A stretch of 64,000 nucleotides of DNA from Rufibacter immobilis (GTDB lineage: Bacteria > Bacteroidota > Bacteroidia > Cytophagales > Hymenobacteraceae). Below, in pieces: positions 33,252-43,354 of the stretch. Under the pieces are notes generated by a model. That model ran no database searches, was not told the DNA's origin, and worked only from the letters and a program-made list of their open reading frames with translations. Each line of letters opens with the position of its first letter. The first letter of the stretch is position 1. The DNA lies in NCBI RefSeq assembly GCF_003721565.1, contig NZ_RJJE01000001.1, positions 372,001 to 436,000 of the forward strand, read 5' to 3'. The translations under genes and the position numbers were made by a program.

Positions 33252-35807
33252 CACCACGGTGGTTTCTTTAAGGATTTCCTTTTGGCCCTGAAGGTTAAAC
33301 AGTTCTACCAGCACCACATAGTACCCAATGGCCGCCTTGGCCCCGCCGTCGGTGAGGCCGTCCCACTGCAGCACGCTTTCCGTGCCCAACAGCGTATTGG
33401 CCGCCAGTTTCCGGACCCGCCTGCCCTGGGCATCAAAGATGGTGATGTTGGCCACAAAACCCGTCTGCGCCAGTTTGAACTGCAGGAGCAGCGCATCGTC
33501 TACCCCATCGCCGTCTGGCGTGAAGGTCTTGGGTTGAAGCGTCAGTTTCCGGTTCTGGAGATTATCCTGCTGGCTTTGTGAATTCTCATAGCCCGGCGTG
33601 GCTTTCACAGTGGTGGCGGCAGAATGGAAGTTAGCCGCCACAGATGGTCCCGTAAGCAAGATGCGCTCCAGCGAAATTCCCTCGGCCTCAGAAATGAGCC
33701 TGAAGTGCTGGCTGCTCTGATAGCTTACCTCATCCATAATAGTGTCATTGGGCAAAAGCAGCACTACGGTTCCGGCTTCATCTGGATAGGAAGGCATGGA
33801 GGGTAAACTTCTATATCTATCTGCCCGCCCTGCCGGATATTCCGTTTGCAGCGCTGCTGGGTCTGCCGTTAACACCAGATATGCCCCGGGCGCCATGATC
33901 AGGTTCTGGTCAGTGATGACGCGTGCACTTGCTATCTGCCCACTGGCTCGGTTGGCCAGCCTCCATCCCTGCAAGTTCAGGTTTTTGGCAGATCGGTTTA
34001 CTATTTCCACAAAATCTACGCCGCTTGGCCTGGGGTTGAACAGCACTTCATTGATCACTACATCACCTTTCTGCGGAGTGGCGGGCAGTAATACCGTTTG
34101 TTGCTGAGGTGCCGCCACATTCCCCGCACAATCGCGCAAGCCTTGAACCATTACCACGTATTGTGCATTCTCCTGCATGGCAGAGGCAAGCGTAATTTCC
34201 ACTTGATTTAACTCTGGCAACAGCACCCGCACTTGCTGCACCGTTAGCCCCGCAGACACTGTATACAAGGAAACGGCAACTGCCTGGGCACTGTCTACGG
34301 CTTCATTAAATGTGAGCAGCAATTTAGTGGGAGCAATGGCGGCAACGGCCTGCAGTACGGGAGCGGCTTGGTCTGCCTGTTGCACCGAATTAGTTTGCCC
34401 GGGTGTCCCGCCCTGTGGGTTCTCTGAGGCCCTCCACTGTGACGCACCTTTGCAGGAACTATTTACATCTATCAACTCAAGGCTCCAACCACCCTCTTTC
34501 TTTGTATTGTCACGGTACCAGTTGGCGGTGTAGCGCACAAAATCTATAATCTGACCATTGGCGTTGAACAGTTCCACGTCATCGCCGGTGTCATTGAGGG
34601 AAGGAAACGTGGGCAGCCCCACCACCGGACCATACTCTTTATATAGAGCCGTATCTGCCGCGGCACAAACAATCACGTAAGCACCGGGCCGCAACAAGTA
34701 CCCCGGAAAAGTAGCGCGGGAAGCCGTTGCATCTGAGTATTGCCAGCCTTGCAGGTTAAAGGTCTTGTCACTGCGGTTATAAAGCTCTATATATTCTGCG
34801 GCCGGAAGATCTTGCCGGGGGTTGAAGTCGGGGTATATTTCCGTGATCCTGACATCGCCCGCCTGGGCAATGGGCGCATAGGAGAATGAAGCGCTGAGGT
34901 TAGTAGCCGTATTCCCATCTGCGTCTGCCACCCTTGCTACCTGAATTTGGTTGGTGCCGGTCTCAAAATCCTGCTCAAACTGCAGCCGTACCAGCGTTGG
35001 CTGGCTCGCTTGCCACTCTACAGAGACAGGAGTTACGCTTCCATTCAGCTTATAAGTAGACGCATTCATAGCATCTGCCTCGGCAATGGGCTCAGAAAAG
35101 GTAAGCTCTACCGTTCTTGGTCCGGTAGCAGCAGCACTTACTAAAGCGGGGGCACCAATGTCTTTCACAGTGAAATCATCAAAGAAGAAGCGCTGCGCAT
35201 TAGCCTGCGAATACCGGAACAAAACTCCGGTGTACGCCGAGGTGGTGTAACGGGCATCCTGCACCGTTCCCTGCACCGCATACTGCTGCCGGGTACCGCT
35301 CACGTCCAACTCTAAGGTCCAGGTGTGGGTGGCGGTTCGGGTTACCCTTACCCAAATCTTATTATCTGAGGCAGCTATGGTTTTGTCTGGGCCGTTGATG
35401 ATTCTGGTTATTGCGGTGCCGTCTTTTCGGTAGAGGCTCACCTCGTCTTCGGTGCCGCCCATACGCACGAAATATCCGCGCAAAGCACTTTTCAGCTCCG
35501 GCACGTCTGAGATCAAGTACACCTCGGCATAGTTGCCCGAAGAAGTAGCGAAGGCCAGTTGCGCATAGAACTCCCACTGGGTACTGCCGGCCAAAGAGTT
35601 GGCGGTAGAAAGATAAATCACAGAACCCGTCACGGCCGGACCACGGCTCTGCAACTGGCGGGTGGAGTTCACCTGAAAAAAATCAAGATCGCCGCGCCAG
35701 GCGGGAGCTTGGGTGAAGTCGCCGTCAGAGAATGATTCCTGTACCTGCGCCCGCAGGCCCGGGAAAACGCTTAGCCACAGAAGAAAGACAAGAAAGAATT
35801 GCCTCAT
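33237..35807 (-). CDS. Secreted lamin-tail-domain protein with FlgD-like C-terminal domain
   Basis: 856 residues with a signal peptide (MRQFFLVFLLWLSVFPGLRAQ). A laminin-G-like or concanavalin-like beta domain follows (about 22-215, with AEVYLISDVPELKSALRGYFVRMGG), then a bacterial Ig-like domain (about 220-310, TVELTFSEPIAEADAMN). Lamin-tail domain 1 (about 314-470) has GDVRITEIYPDFNP, EYIELYNRSDKTFNLQGW and DTGDDVELFNANGQIID. A second Ig-like domain precedes lamin-tail domain 2 (about 580-730, KGDVVINEVLFNP). The end has FTPDGDGVDDALLLQFKL and YYVVLVELFNLQGQ, a FlgD/gliding-type Ig module. Such proteins are exported to the surface, often by T9SS. The last residues and stop are supplied by a dispersed hairpin repeat. 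Confidence 0.85.
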   Translation of the reverse strand: MRQFFLVFLLWLSVFPGLRAQVQESFSDGDFTQAPAWRGDLDFFQVNSTRQLQSRGPAVTGSVIYLSTANSLAGSTQWEFYAQLAFATSSGNYAEVYLISDVPELKSALRGYFVRMGGTEDEVSLYRKDGTAITRIINGPDKTIAASDNKIWVRVTRTATHTWTLELDVSGTRQQYAVQGTVQDARYTTSAYTGVLFRYSQANAQRFFFDDFTVKDIGAPALVSAAATGPRTVELTFSEPIAEADAMNASTYKLNGSVTPVSVEWQASQPTLVRLQFEQDFETGTNQIQVARVADADGNTATNLSASFSYAPIAQAGDVRITEIYPDFNPRQDLPAAEYIELYNRSDKTFNLQGWQYSDATASRATFPGYLLRPGAYVIVCAAADTALYKEYGPVVGLPTFPSLNDTGDDVELFNANGQIIDFVRYTANWYRDNTKKEGGWSLELIDVNSSCKGASQWRASENPQGGTPGQTNSVQQADQAAPVLQAVAAIAPTKLLLTFNEAVDSAQAVAVSLYTVSAGLTVQQVRVLLPELNQVEITLASAMQENAQYVVMVQGLRDCAGNVAAPQQQTVLLPATPQKGDVVINEVLFNPRPSGVDFVEIVNRSAKNLNLQGWRLANRASGQIASARVITDQNLIMAPGAYLVLTADPAALQTEYPAGRADRYRSLPSMPSYPDEAGTVVLLLPNDTIMDEVSYQSSQHFRLISEAEGISLERILLTGPSVAANFHSAATTVKATPGYENSQSQQDNLQNRKLTLQPKTFTPDGDGVDDALLLQFKLAQTGFVANITIFDAQGRRVRKLAANTLLGTESVLQWDGLTDGGAKAAIGYYVVLVELFNLQGQKEILKETTVVGGRF

Positions 35808-35864
35808 GTATAGCCTGTACTTTAATTATAATGAAAAGTTGGCTTACTTTGCAATTGGCCTGCG

Positions 35865-35904
35865 GCGTTTAGAGCCTGATTTTCAGAAAACAAGCGCTAA
35901 ACGC
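35865..35904. repeat. Dispersed hairpin repeat in a divergent promoter gap
   Basis: GCGTTTAGAGCCTGATTTTC AGAAAACAAGCGCTAAACGC. It is upstream of both the lamin-tail gene and asd, one of only three copies not at a gene end. Confidence 0.75.
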
Positions 35905-35973
35905 AAAAGCCATAACTCTGGAGAAAACCAGCAGGTTCTCTCAGACATCTTATTATATTATATACACCCTTAC

Positions 35974-36963
35974 ATGAAAGTAGCTGTAGTAGGCGCCACC
36001 GGCCTAGTGGGTGGCGAAATGCTGAAGGTCCTGGCGGAGCGTAACTTCCCGGTAGACGAATTATTGTTAGTAGCCTCTGAAAAGTCAGTGGGCCAGAAGA
36101 TGGAATTCCAAGGCAAGGAATATACAGTCATCGGCATGGCCGATGCCATTGCGCAGAAACCCCAGATCGCGATTTTCTCGGCGGGCGGCAGCGTGAGCAA
36201 GGAAATGGCTCCTAAGTTTGCCGAAGCCGGCACCACCGTGGTAGACAACTCCTCGGCCTGGCGCATGGACCCCACCAAAAAGCTGGTGGTTCCGGAAATC
36301 AACGCGTCTGAGCTGACCCCTTCAGATAAAATCATTGCCAACCCCAACTGTTCCACCATCCAAATGGTGGTAGCCCTGAACCACCTGCACAAGGCTTTCA
36401 AGATTAAGCGCATTGTGGTGAGCACCTACCAGTCTGTGACCGGAACCGGTAAGAAAGCCGTGGACCAGCTTATGAACGAGCGCGCCGGCAAAGAAGGAGA
36501 AAAAGCCTACGCTTACCCTATTGACCTGAACGTGATTCCGCACATTGATGTGTTCACAGAAAACGGCTACACCAAAGAGGAAATGAAAATGGTGAACGAG
36601 ACCAAGAAGATCATGGGTGATGACACCATTAGGGTAACTGCCACCACGGTGCGTATTCCGGTTATGGGCGGTCACTCAGAATCTGTGAACGTGGAGTTTG
36701 AGCAGGATTTCACGCTGGAAGAAGTGTACCGCATTCTACAGGAAACCCCTGGCGTAGTAGTGGTAGACGATGTGACCAACCTGAAATACCCCATGCCTAT
36801 GGACGCCCACGGCAAAGACGACGTATTGGTAGGCCGCATCCGCCGTGATGACACCCAACCCAATACTCTAAACCTCTGGGTAGTGGCCGATAACCTGCGC
36901 AAAGGCGCCGCCACCAATGCCGTCCAGATTGCGGAATACCTGGTGGAGCACAAACTGGTATAA
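35974..36963 (+). CDS. asd: Aspartate-semialdehyde dehydrogenase
   Basis: 330 residues from the ATG at 35974. Upstream in-frame ATGs extend into the divergent gene and the repeat, while MKVAVVGATGLVGGEMLKVLAER is the family N-terminus. It reduces aspartyl phosphate with NADPH, the branch-point step to lysine/diaminopimelate, threonine and methionine. Landmarks are the nucleotide-binding GATGLVGGEM, FSAGGSVSKE, the catalytic Cys126 in NPNCSTIQM, YQSVTGTGKKAVDQL, IPVMGGHSESVNVEF with the active-site His, and VGRIRRD near the C-terminus. A hairpin terminator follows 20 bases after the stop. Confidence 0.97.
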   Translation: MKVAVVGATGLVGGEMLKVLAERNFPVDELLLVASEKSVGQKMEFQGKEYTVIGMADAIAQKPQIAIFSAGGSVSKEMAPKFAEAGTTVVDNSSAWRMDPTKKLVVPEINASELTPSDKIIANPNCSTIQMVVALNHLHKAFKIKRIVVSTYQSVTGTGKKAVDQLMNERAGKEGEKAYAYPIDLNVIPHIDVFTENGYTKEEMKMVNETKKIMGDDTIRVTATTVRIPVMGGHSESVNVEFEQDFTLEEVYRILQETPGVVVVDDVTNLKYPMPMDAHGKDDVLVGRIRRDDTQPNTLNLWVVADNLRKGAATNAVQIAEYLVEHKLV

Positions 36964-36983
36964 GTTTAGCTTCTCCAGATTAT

Positions 36984-37022
36984 AAAAAGAAAGGCCACCT
37001 GCGTAGGGTGGCCTTTCTTTTT
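36984..37022. terminator. Bidirectional terminator after asd
   Basis: AAAAAGAAAGGCCACC-TGCGTAG-GGTGGCCTTTCTTTTT: a 16-bp stem with A/T tracts on both sides. It also serves the convergent lipoprotein gene that ends at 37046. Confidence 0.9.
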
Positions 37023-37045
37023 GATGATAGAAAGTATTAGCCCGA

Positions 37046-37393
37046 CTATTTCCCGTTGGTCCAGATCACCCGCAGCTCCCGGACTTCTTTAGAGAAGTTA
37101 GGACAGGTATCATCGCCGGCATAACACAGTAGATTGCCGTCACAGTCATACACTGCGTCAATGGAGTTTACGGCTGGGTCACAGTTACGGAGCACAAAAA
37201 CGGTACGCCCATTCAGGTTCCCGGTCTGCACGGCCTGGCAATACTCAGACTTCTGGAGCTCCTGCACCCGCCTGCGCAGCCACTCTATGTTCTGGGTGGG
37301 CTCGCTTACCACACAGGCCTTATAAAGCACTTCTTCCTCGCAGCCGGAGAGGGCAAAAAAACAGAAAAAACAGAGAGCGTACAGGTATCTCAT
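37046..37393 (-). CDS. Small Cys-rich lipoprotein, unknown function
   Basis: 115 residues. The signal MRYLYALCFFCFFALSGC (Cys18) is followed by EEEV, an acidic surface-export type. The mature part has six Cys residues (YKACVV, SEYCQA, RNCDP, YDCDG, LLCYAG, DTCPN), enough for three disulfides, and a helical stretch (NIEWLRRRVQELQKSEY). I recognise no family. The C-terminal VYDCDGNLLCYAGDDTCPNF resembles short Cys-bearing modules of other small Bacteroidota lipoproteins. It may be a distant relative of the 118-residue lipoprotein at 3490-3846, but that is not established. Confidence 0.7.
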   Translation of the reverse strand: MRYLYALCFFCFFALSGCEEEVLYKACVVSEPTQNIEWLRRRVQELQKSEYCQAVQTGNLNGRTVFVLRNCDPAVNSIDAVYDCDGNLLCYAGDDTCPNFSKEVRELRVIWTNGK

Positions 37394-37489
37394 AGCAGCA
37401 GCTTTGTTACATAGATACCCAAACTACCCTAGAGGTTGCATCTGATTTTCTGCATTTTTGAAGTCCTCCGCTTCTTGCCTATTCCGTAA

Positions 37490-37528
37490 CGTTTAGGGGC
37501 CGTTTTTTGAAAAACGGCCCCTAAACAG
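37490..37528. repeat. Dispersed hairpin repeat, near-perfect copy
   Basis: CGTTTAGGGGCCGTTTTTT-G-AAAAACGGCCCCTAAACAG. It lies 26 bases past the stop of the 1832-residue protein gene and is a strong terminator for it. Confidence 0.9.
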
Positions 37529-37553
37529 AGTCAAAAGTAAAGCAACATAAACG

Positions 37554-40500
37554 CTACTGCTTCATGATCCGGTGTACGGTTTTGCCGTGTTTGGTCTGTA
37601 CGGTCACTATGTACATTCCTTGCCGCTGATTGGTCAGGTCAAGGGTTACCTTTTTCTCAGTCAGGTTCTCTTTCGCCAGTACTACCCGGCCGAACATGTC
37701 TGTCACCTGAATAGAAGTAACCCTGAGCTGTGACTGCGGAATCTCTACGTAGACAATACCTGTGGTAGTAGGTACCGGGTACACTTTCACAGACTGCACA
37801 TAGTCCTCGTTATCACGGCCTATTTCGTTGGCGAACTTCAGCGGCACCAGGTGATAGCCAGAGGTGTACGGCGGGGCGTCTTTGTACTGCCGCACCACCC
37901 CTTCCAGCTTCAGCATTCCGGTGGGCGCTTTCATGTTGTAAAGCGAAGAGGTACTAGGTACGAACATGTTTACCATGCCAGCGGTTGTCTCCAAGGCCAC
38001 TTCAAAACCATGGTATCCTAAACCGGTAGTCCACTGGCTCTTATCCACCACGTAAGCCCGATGAATGGTCACCGGCACAGACTCCAGCTCCTCACCAATA
38101 GCGGTCACGGTAGCCCGCGCAGGCAACGCACTGTTGGTCTTCAGCAGGAACAGGGAATCCACGTCTACCCGCAGCATGCCGTTGTAGTTGCGCAGGACCC
38201 CAATGGCGGCCACACTGTCTTTGAGGTTAGGAACAAACGTTCTAAGACCTTTGGCGCTAAGGTACAGTTGCACCGCTTTGCCTCCGCTCATCAGAGACAG
38301 GTCCAGGTGCGCTTTAGACAGGTTAGGGCTGGCTACCACCCCTCTCAACAGCACGTATTCGCCTAAGTGGATCTCTTTGCCAGCGGCATCTACCTCACGC
38401 GCCTGGGCAATGGTATACTCCCGCAGTTCACGGGGCTCCTCCTCATTGCTGTCGCCGGAAGGCAACACATAGCGGTACACGTTTCCTACGGCAGACGACA
38501 CAATGTAAGCGGTATCCAAACCAGGGCTCAGGGTAAGACCGCGAAGGTCAGTCCCATGGATTTCTGGCAGTGGCAAGGTCCAGGAAAGTTTCTGGGCCGG
38601 ATTGCTGTCATCGCGGAAGATAAGCTTGGCCGGTTGGTCTCCGCTGGCGTCTACCACAGCATACATGCGGTTGTTGCTCGCTGCGTAAATAGACTTTGAG
38701 TTAGAGACAATCTTGATGGTTTCTTCCAGCTTCCAGTTAATACCATTGGTGCTGGTATACTTGTCGATTTTGTTTCCGGAGATGTAAGGCACATAAAGGG
38801 TATTCCCTTCCGGCGACATAGCCGAGGCTCTGGCTACCGAACCAGACGTACGACCCGACAGTGCAGTCGCATCTGCCAAGGTCACCACAGTTTCAAAAGA
38901 AGTAGGGTCTGTGGCACTCTGCTTGAAGAGGTAGCTCTTATTCCCCGTCACAGAAGTCACGAAGATATTGCCATTGTCATCTGAAGTTGGGTTGGTGAGC
39001 GAAATGTCTGTGTCTACCCGAGCCAGTGGCTCTCCGGTAGTAGCATCCAGTTTGTAGAGAATGGTATTGAACGCGACCAGTATGTTTCCGTCATGGGCCA
39101 GGCCAATGCCGGTCACCAGCCTCACCTCATCTCTAAAGCCTTTGAAGTTGATGAAGTGCACATAGGATTTATCGCCTTGGTAGAACTCCAGCTTGTCACT
39201 GGTGAGCTCCCACTTGGTCGCATCTGGGTTATGCACACGTACACCGCGGCTGTAGCCCACAGACCAAACCTTTCCTTTTCTGTCTACCGTTACGCCATGG
39301 GCATTGGTGGTAGGTGCCGCAGCGAAGGCTGCGATACAGTTCCCGTCTGGGTCTTTTACGCGGCAATCATACACAAAGCCGGGAGCCGGAATCTCAACAG
39401 GCCCGGTGATGGGCGCATCGCTTTTAGAAAGTTGCAAGGCTATTGGGTTGCTGATGCTCACGTTCTTCCCGTCTGAGGCAAGAACGCGGTGGTAGAAGGT
39501 GACAGGCTGGTTTATAGCGGCATCTCCCAGTAAAGCAAACCACTCTTCCTGCGGCACGCTGTACTCGGTGTTGAGGCCTACTGGCTTATGCAACACTAGT
39601 TGCTTGAACTGCGCATCTTTGGCAACCTGGTACGTATAGGTCACGGTATTTCTTTCAGCGTCTGCCTCTGCCTCCCATTTCACGGAGAAGAAGCCTTTGA
39701 TGTTCCGTACCGGATATACCGTGTCGGTGTCATGGGAGGAAATCACCGCCACTCCGGGTGCCAGGTTGGTTGTTTTATAAAGTTGGGTGCGTACTTCGCC
39801 TTCAGGCAGTGAATCAGTTTTGATGAGGACATAGAAGGCGCCCATGCTCATGAGTTCTTTCACGGCATAATCAGCCGGTAGGCTGCCGGTAAAGGTACCG
39901 TTCCGGCCATCTGTTGATTCCACTTGCAGGGCAAGTTTCAGAGTGCCTTCCTCGGGATATAGTCCCTGGTATAGAGCCACAGCGGTACGTTCTGGCAAGA
40001 CAGCGCCTTTCAACCCGCTGAACGAGCCTACAATCCTGATGTCATTGCCTACTTCCACGGTTTCTACCGTGCCGGTGGCTTGCCCTACCGTTGCCTTCCG
40101 CTTATTATAAGAAGAAAGTGTACCTACTCCGGCTCCGCTAATCTGCACATCGCGTCTGATCAGGTGGCCATTGGCCCCCACAATCACTTCCGGCAGGCTC
40201 TTCTCGTTGAACACCGGCATGGCATCAGCGTCTGGGTGCTTAATCTCGAAGGTGGTATAGACAATGGTGTCCTGTTCCAGGAAAACATCCATCAAAGTAA
40301 CCGTGTTAGGAGCCACGGCATCATACCCCAGGTATTTGCGCGGCCCGGAACCGGCCGCTCCGGCGTTCATGAAATCCACGCCCCCGTGCTTGCCAGGATA
40401 GTACGCGTGGTGGTGACCGCTGATGTAGGTATGCACGTCCAGTTCCTCCATCATGGCCTGCAAGGCGGTGGCGTTGTTCAGGATGTTACCGGCAGAGTTG

Positions 40501-43052
40501 TATTCCTGCGCCACCCCGTACAGCGGCAAGTGGCCCACTAGAAACCGGAACTTAGCCGCTTTGGCCGCCGGGCTGCTGAACTGCGCGCGCACCCACTGCA
40601 ATTGCGCTTCGCTGATGTTGGCACTGCTGGCTTCCCATGACACAAAGAAAATATCTGAGTTGGCCGTAGGCTTGTAGGAGAAATAGAACGGATAATTGGT
40701 AGTATCTACCGGATGCCAGTTAGGGAAGTTACCGGGCTTTCTCCAGTAGTTGAGGGCTTCCTGACGGTCAACCGGCATTCCGGCGGCGGCATCATGGTTG
40801 CCCATGGTGAAGGCAAATGGAATACCCGCTTCACGCAGTGGTTTGGCTACTTTGTTGTCAAAGCCGTTCCACATGTTGGCTACCTGAGTGGCATTGAGAG
40901 AGGCCGATTGGCCGGCAATCATGTCTCCGCCAGCTACCACCATGTCTGGTTGCCACAGGCGCGGAATGCGCTGCATGATGCTGTCTACCTGCCACTCATA
41001 GGTCACTGATCCGAAACCTGAATTCAGGTCACTGATAACGGCCAACCGGAAATCGCCGCGGGCGGGCATCACTTTGGCTTGGTAGGTGCGGCTGGCGCGG
41101 GTGTTGCGTACGTCCGTTACCTCAAACCGGAAATTCACCTTGCTGTTGATGGGGTCTTCCAGCTTGTGGGTAAAGGTATAGTCTTGCTGCGGCTGAGCCT
41201 TTAGGGCAATGGTGGCACCCAACTGCTGCTCAGAACCACCGTCTACAGATTTAAAGACCTTGAGTTCTTTCAGGTTGATGTCTGCCACCCGGGTTTCCAA
41301 GTTCAGGTCCAGCGTGAGCGGCTGCCCGAACGGATGACGACCAGACTCTTTGCCTTCTTTGAACACCACCTGTGTGAGCGACACCACCCGGTACTCAAAG
41401 TTCTTGGACACCGTACGCCCAAAGCTGTCTTCCAGCTCAAAGCGGAAATATACCGGCCCCAGCGGGTCTGAGGCTAAATAGCTGAAGTTGTAAGTTTGGC
41501 TGTAACCGCCGTTCAAGGCAATGTCTCCCCCCACTTGCTGCTCCTGGTTTTCGCCTATTTTCTTAAAAACACGCAGTTTTTGCAAAGTAAACCCTGAGTT
41601 AGGACTGTTAAGCAAAAGATCAAAGGAGCTAGTGCGGTTCTCCACCACTTCCTCTACCTCCAGGCCATGAGAGAAAGCGATGGAGGGCATGCTCTCCCCT
41701 ACTTTCACCAGAGACAAGGCATCTGCGTTCACATACTGCCCGCTGGCGTTGTTACTGATGACCACAGAGTCATTAGGACCCAGATCAAAGGTACCCAGCA
41801 CATTAAACTTGCCGCCGTTTGCCGTTTGGTTCACGCGCACAGTGTCTGGGGCGGCACCGCCGGTACGGTAGATGATGTAAGGCGTATTGGTGCTTCGGTT
41901 GCTGGCGGCCACCCACCAGGCGCTGAGTTCATAGCGGCCCGCCGATATTCCTTTCAGTTTATAAGAGGCGTATTTGGAGCCGTCTCCGGTGGTCATGAGC
42001 CGCGACTTGGACGTACCGTAAAACCCAGTGTTGGAAGACTCTGACCAGGCTCCACCCCGCTCTGCGTAGAAAACAGGATTGTCTGTATCATAGACGTGGG
42101 TACGGCGTTTCAGGATCAAGGCCGTGGGCACCGGACGCTGCAAACCCGCATCTGAAGGCCGAATGGTCCATTTCCCGTTCACTGACATAGCAGATGAGCC
42201 GCCACCGTCTAAGTTCATGGCTTCTTGAGCGCCAATGCTCACCAGCACATCTGCTAGTTGCGGCAGGGAAAGCCCGGCACTGATGCCATCGTTTCGGCCC
42301 TCTACCACCATCAGGATCACTTTGTTGTCTGCGGTGCGGCCAATGGCGGTGCGGGGTTCGCGGTTGTCGCCGCTGGCCCACATGAGTTCTTCGTCTTTGG
42401 TCATGCGTTTTACGCCGTTGTGCACCAGCACCGGCCCAGCACCCAGGGCGGTGGTAGCTGGCCATAAAGCCGCTCCGGCCGGGTAAGTAGCAGTGGGCTG
42501 CTGCTTCAGCTGGCTTACTGGATTGGGATTGGGGTACTGGTACATGGTGTTGGCTGAACCCACGTGGTAAATCCAGGCAATGTCGGCAATGTTGCCTGGC
42601 AAAATCCCGAAGGCGCTTCGGGTGGGGTAATTTCCGCCCGAGGATTTCGCATTGATGGCCAGAATTTTTCCATCCTGCACAGTAGTACCCATGGCCTCAT
42701 AGGTAGTGGTATTGAAGAACCCGCCGTTGATCACGGCGTACACCGGCTCTTTCTCTAAAGCCGCCCAGGCATCGGGCGTTTTCCCGGAACCGGCTCCGGT
42801 ACCGCCGCCGTACACGGCCTTGAACTCCATGTTAGGGTCATTGAGGTCTATCAGGGTGTAGTACATCCTGAGCGGGGTCACGCCTGGCGCGGCGGGGGTT
42901 TCAGAATAGAAAACTTTGATGGAGGGGGGAAGCCCGGCATTGAGTTGTTCGGGCTGGGTCCAGGTGTATTGGGCAAAGAGCGGCTGCCCCCACAGGAGCA
43001 GGCACGCCCATAGCACCATCCGGACTTTCTGGGAAAGTAGATGTTTTTTCAT
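37554..43052 (-). CDS. Multidomain T9SS-exported phosphodiester glycosidase / calcineurin-like phosphoesterase
   Basis: 1832 residues with a signal peptide (LWACLLLWGQPLFAQ). The order is: an N-acetylglucosamine-1-phosphodiester alpha-N-acetylglucosaminidase (NAGPA) domain (about 60-325, YAVINGGFFNTTTYEAMGTTV, NREPRTAIGRTADNKVILMVVEGR, MNLDGGGSSAM); a Golvesin-like beta domain (about 330-460); Ig-like linkers; a calcineurin-like phosphoesterase domain (about 664-940, AVISDLNSG, VVAGGDM, TMGNHDAA, VGHLPLYG, ISGHHHAYYP); more beta modules; an NHL/YVTN-like propeller (about 1225-1535); an OB-like module; and a T9SS type A sorting domain (about 1745-1832, VYPVPTTTGIVYVEI through GMYIVTVQTKHGKTVHRIMKQ). 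Both catalytic domains attack phosphodiester or phosphate bonds, suggesting extracellular breakdown of a phospho-glycan or teichoic-acid-like polymer. Fusion and order are visible; the substrate is inference. Confidence 0.88.
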   Translation of the reverse strand: MKKHLLSQKVRMVLWACLLLWGQPLFAQYTWTQPEQLNAGLPPSIKVFYSETPAAPGVTPLRMYYTLIDLNDPNMEFKAVYGGGTGAGSGKTPDAWAALEKEPVYAVINGGFFNTTTYEAMGTTVQDGKILAINAKSSGGNYPTRSAFGILPGNIADIAWIYHVGSANTMYQYPNPNPVSQLKQQPTATYPAGAALWPATTALGAGPVLVHNGVKRMTKDEELMWASGDNREPRTAIGRTADNKVILMVVEGRNDGISAGLSLPQLADVLVSIGAQEAMNLDGGGSSAMSVNGKWTIRPSDAGLQRPVPTALILKRRTHVYDTDNPVFYAERGGAWSESSNTGFYGTSKSRLMTTGDGSKYASYKLKGISAGRYELSAWWVAASNRSTNTPYIIYRTGGAAPDTVRVNQTANGGKFNVLGTFDLGPNDSVVISNNASGQYVNADALSLVKVGESMPSIAFSHGLEVEEVVENRTSSFDLLLNSPNSGFTLQKLRVFKKIGENQEQQVGGDIALNGGYSQTYNFSYLASDPLGPVYFRFELEDSFGRTVSKNFEYRVVSLTQVVFKEGKESGRHPFGQPLTLDLNLETRVADINLKELKVFKSVDGGSEQQLGATIALKAQPQQDYTFTHKLEDPINSKVNFRFEVTDVRNTRASRTYQAKVMPARGDFRLAVISDLNSGFGSVTYEWQVDSIMQRIPRLWQPDMVVAGGDMIAGQSASLNATQVANMWNGFDNKVAKPLREAGIPFAFTMGNHDAAAGMPVDRQEALNYWRKPGNFPNWHPVDTTNYPFYFSYKPTANSDIFFVSWEASSANISEAQLQWVRAQFSSPAAKAAKFRFLVGHLPLYGVAQEYNSAGNILNNATALQAMMEELDVHTYISGHHHAYYPGKHGGVDFMNAGAAGSGPRKYLGYDAVAPNTVTLMDVFLEQDTIVYTTFEIKHPDADAMPVFNEKSLPEVIVGANGHLIRRDVQISGAGVGTLSSYNKRKATVGQATGTVETVEVGNDIRIVGSFSGLKGAVLPERTAVALYQGLYPEEGTLKLALQVESTDGRNGTFTGSLPADYAVKELMSMGAFYVLIKTDSLPEGEVRTQLYKTTNLAPGVAVISSHDTDTVYPVRNIKGFFSVKWEAEADAERNTVTYTYQVAKDAQFKQLVLHKPVGLNTEYSVPQEEWFALLGDAAINQPVTFYHRVLASDGKNVSISNPIALQLSKSDAPITGPVEIPAPGFVYDCRVKDPDGNCIAAFAAAPTTNAHGVTVDRKGKVWSVGYSRGVRVHNPDATKWELTSDKLEFYQGDKSYVHFINFKGFRDEVRLVTGIGLAHDGNILVAFNTILYKLDATTGEPLARVDTDISLTNPTSDDNGNIFVTSVTGNKSYLFKQSATDPTSFETVVTLADATALSGRTSGSVARASAMSPEGNTLYVPYISGNKIDKYTSTNGINWKLEETIKIVSNSKSIYAASNNRMYAVVDASGDQPAKLIFRDDSNPAQKLSWTLPLPEIHGTDLRGLTLSPGLDTAYIVSSAVGNVYRYVLPSGDSNEEEPRELREYTIAQAREVDAAGKEIHLGEYVLLRGVVASPNLSKAHLDLSLMSGGKAVQLYLSAKGLRTFVPNLKDSVAAIGVLRNYNGMLRVDVDSLFLLKTNSALPARATVTAIGEELESVPVTIHRAYVVDKSQWTTGLGYHGFEVALETTAGMVNMFVPSTSSLYNMKAPTGMLKLEGVVRQYKDAPPYTSGYHLVPLKFANEIGRDNEDYVQSVKVYPVPTTTGIVYVEIPQSQLRVTSIQVTDMFGRVVLAKENLTEKKVTLDLTNQRQGMYIVTVQTKHGKTVHRIMKQ

Positions 43053-43354
43053 TGACGATTAGGTTAAGTTAAGGGGGGTAAGTTGAAACGTATATAGCAC
43101 CCGCTGTTGGCAGGCATGGGGTAAGCGTTCACTTCATTAACTAAACCAGCTCATCTTCCTGGCGGCTGTATTCTCTTCTTATCTTTATAGGCTAGGGGTA
43201 GAACTGCTTTCCAAAATAGAAGATATTCTATTGATCACCAACTATTTCTTTAATATTTTTATAAAAGTAGCTATACTTTTTATCAATAAGTTAAAACTAA
43301 TATTACCTGTGCGTTAAAAAATAGAAAACAGGTCAGCGGCAACGGCCAAAAAGA
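43053..43354. other. Non-coding region upstream of the multidomain gene
   Basis: About 300 bases, AT-rich from 43200, without coding frames. No TAnnTTTG match in the right place is visible; the promoter must be here but cannot be pinpointed. Confidence 0.35.

Noticed and set aside
35713-35973. N-terminal extension of asd
   Set aside because: It runs through the divergent lamin-tail gene start and a hairpin repeat; the conserved Asd N-terminus starts at 35974.
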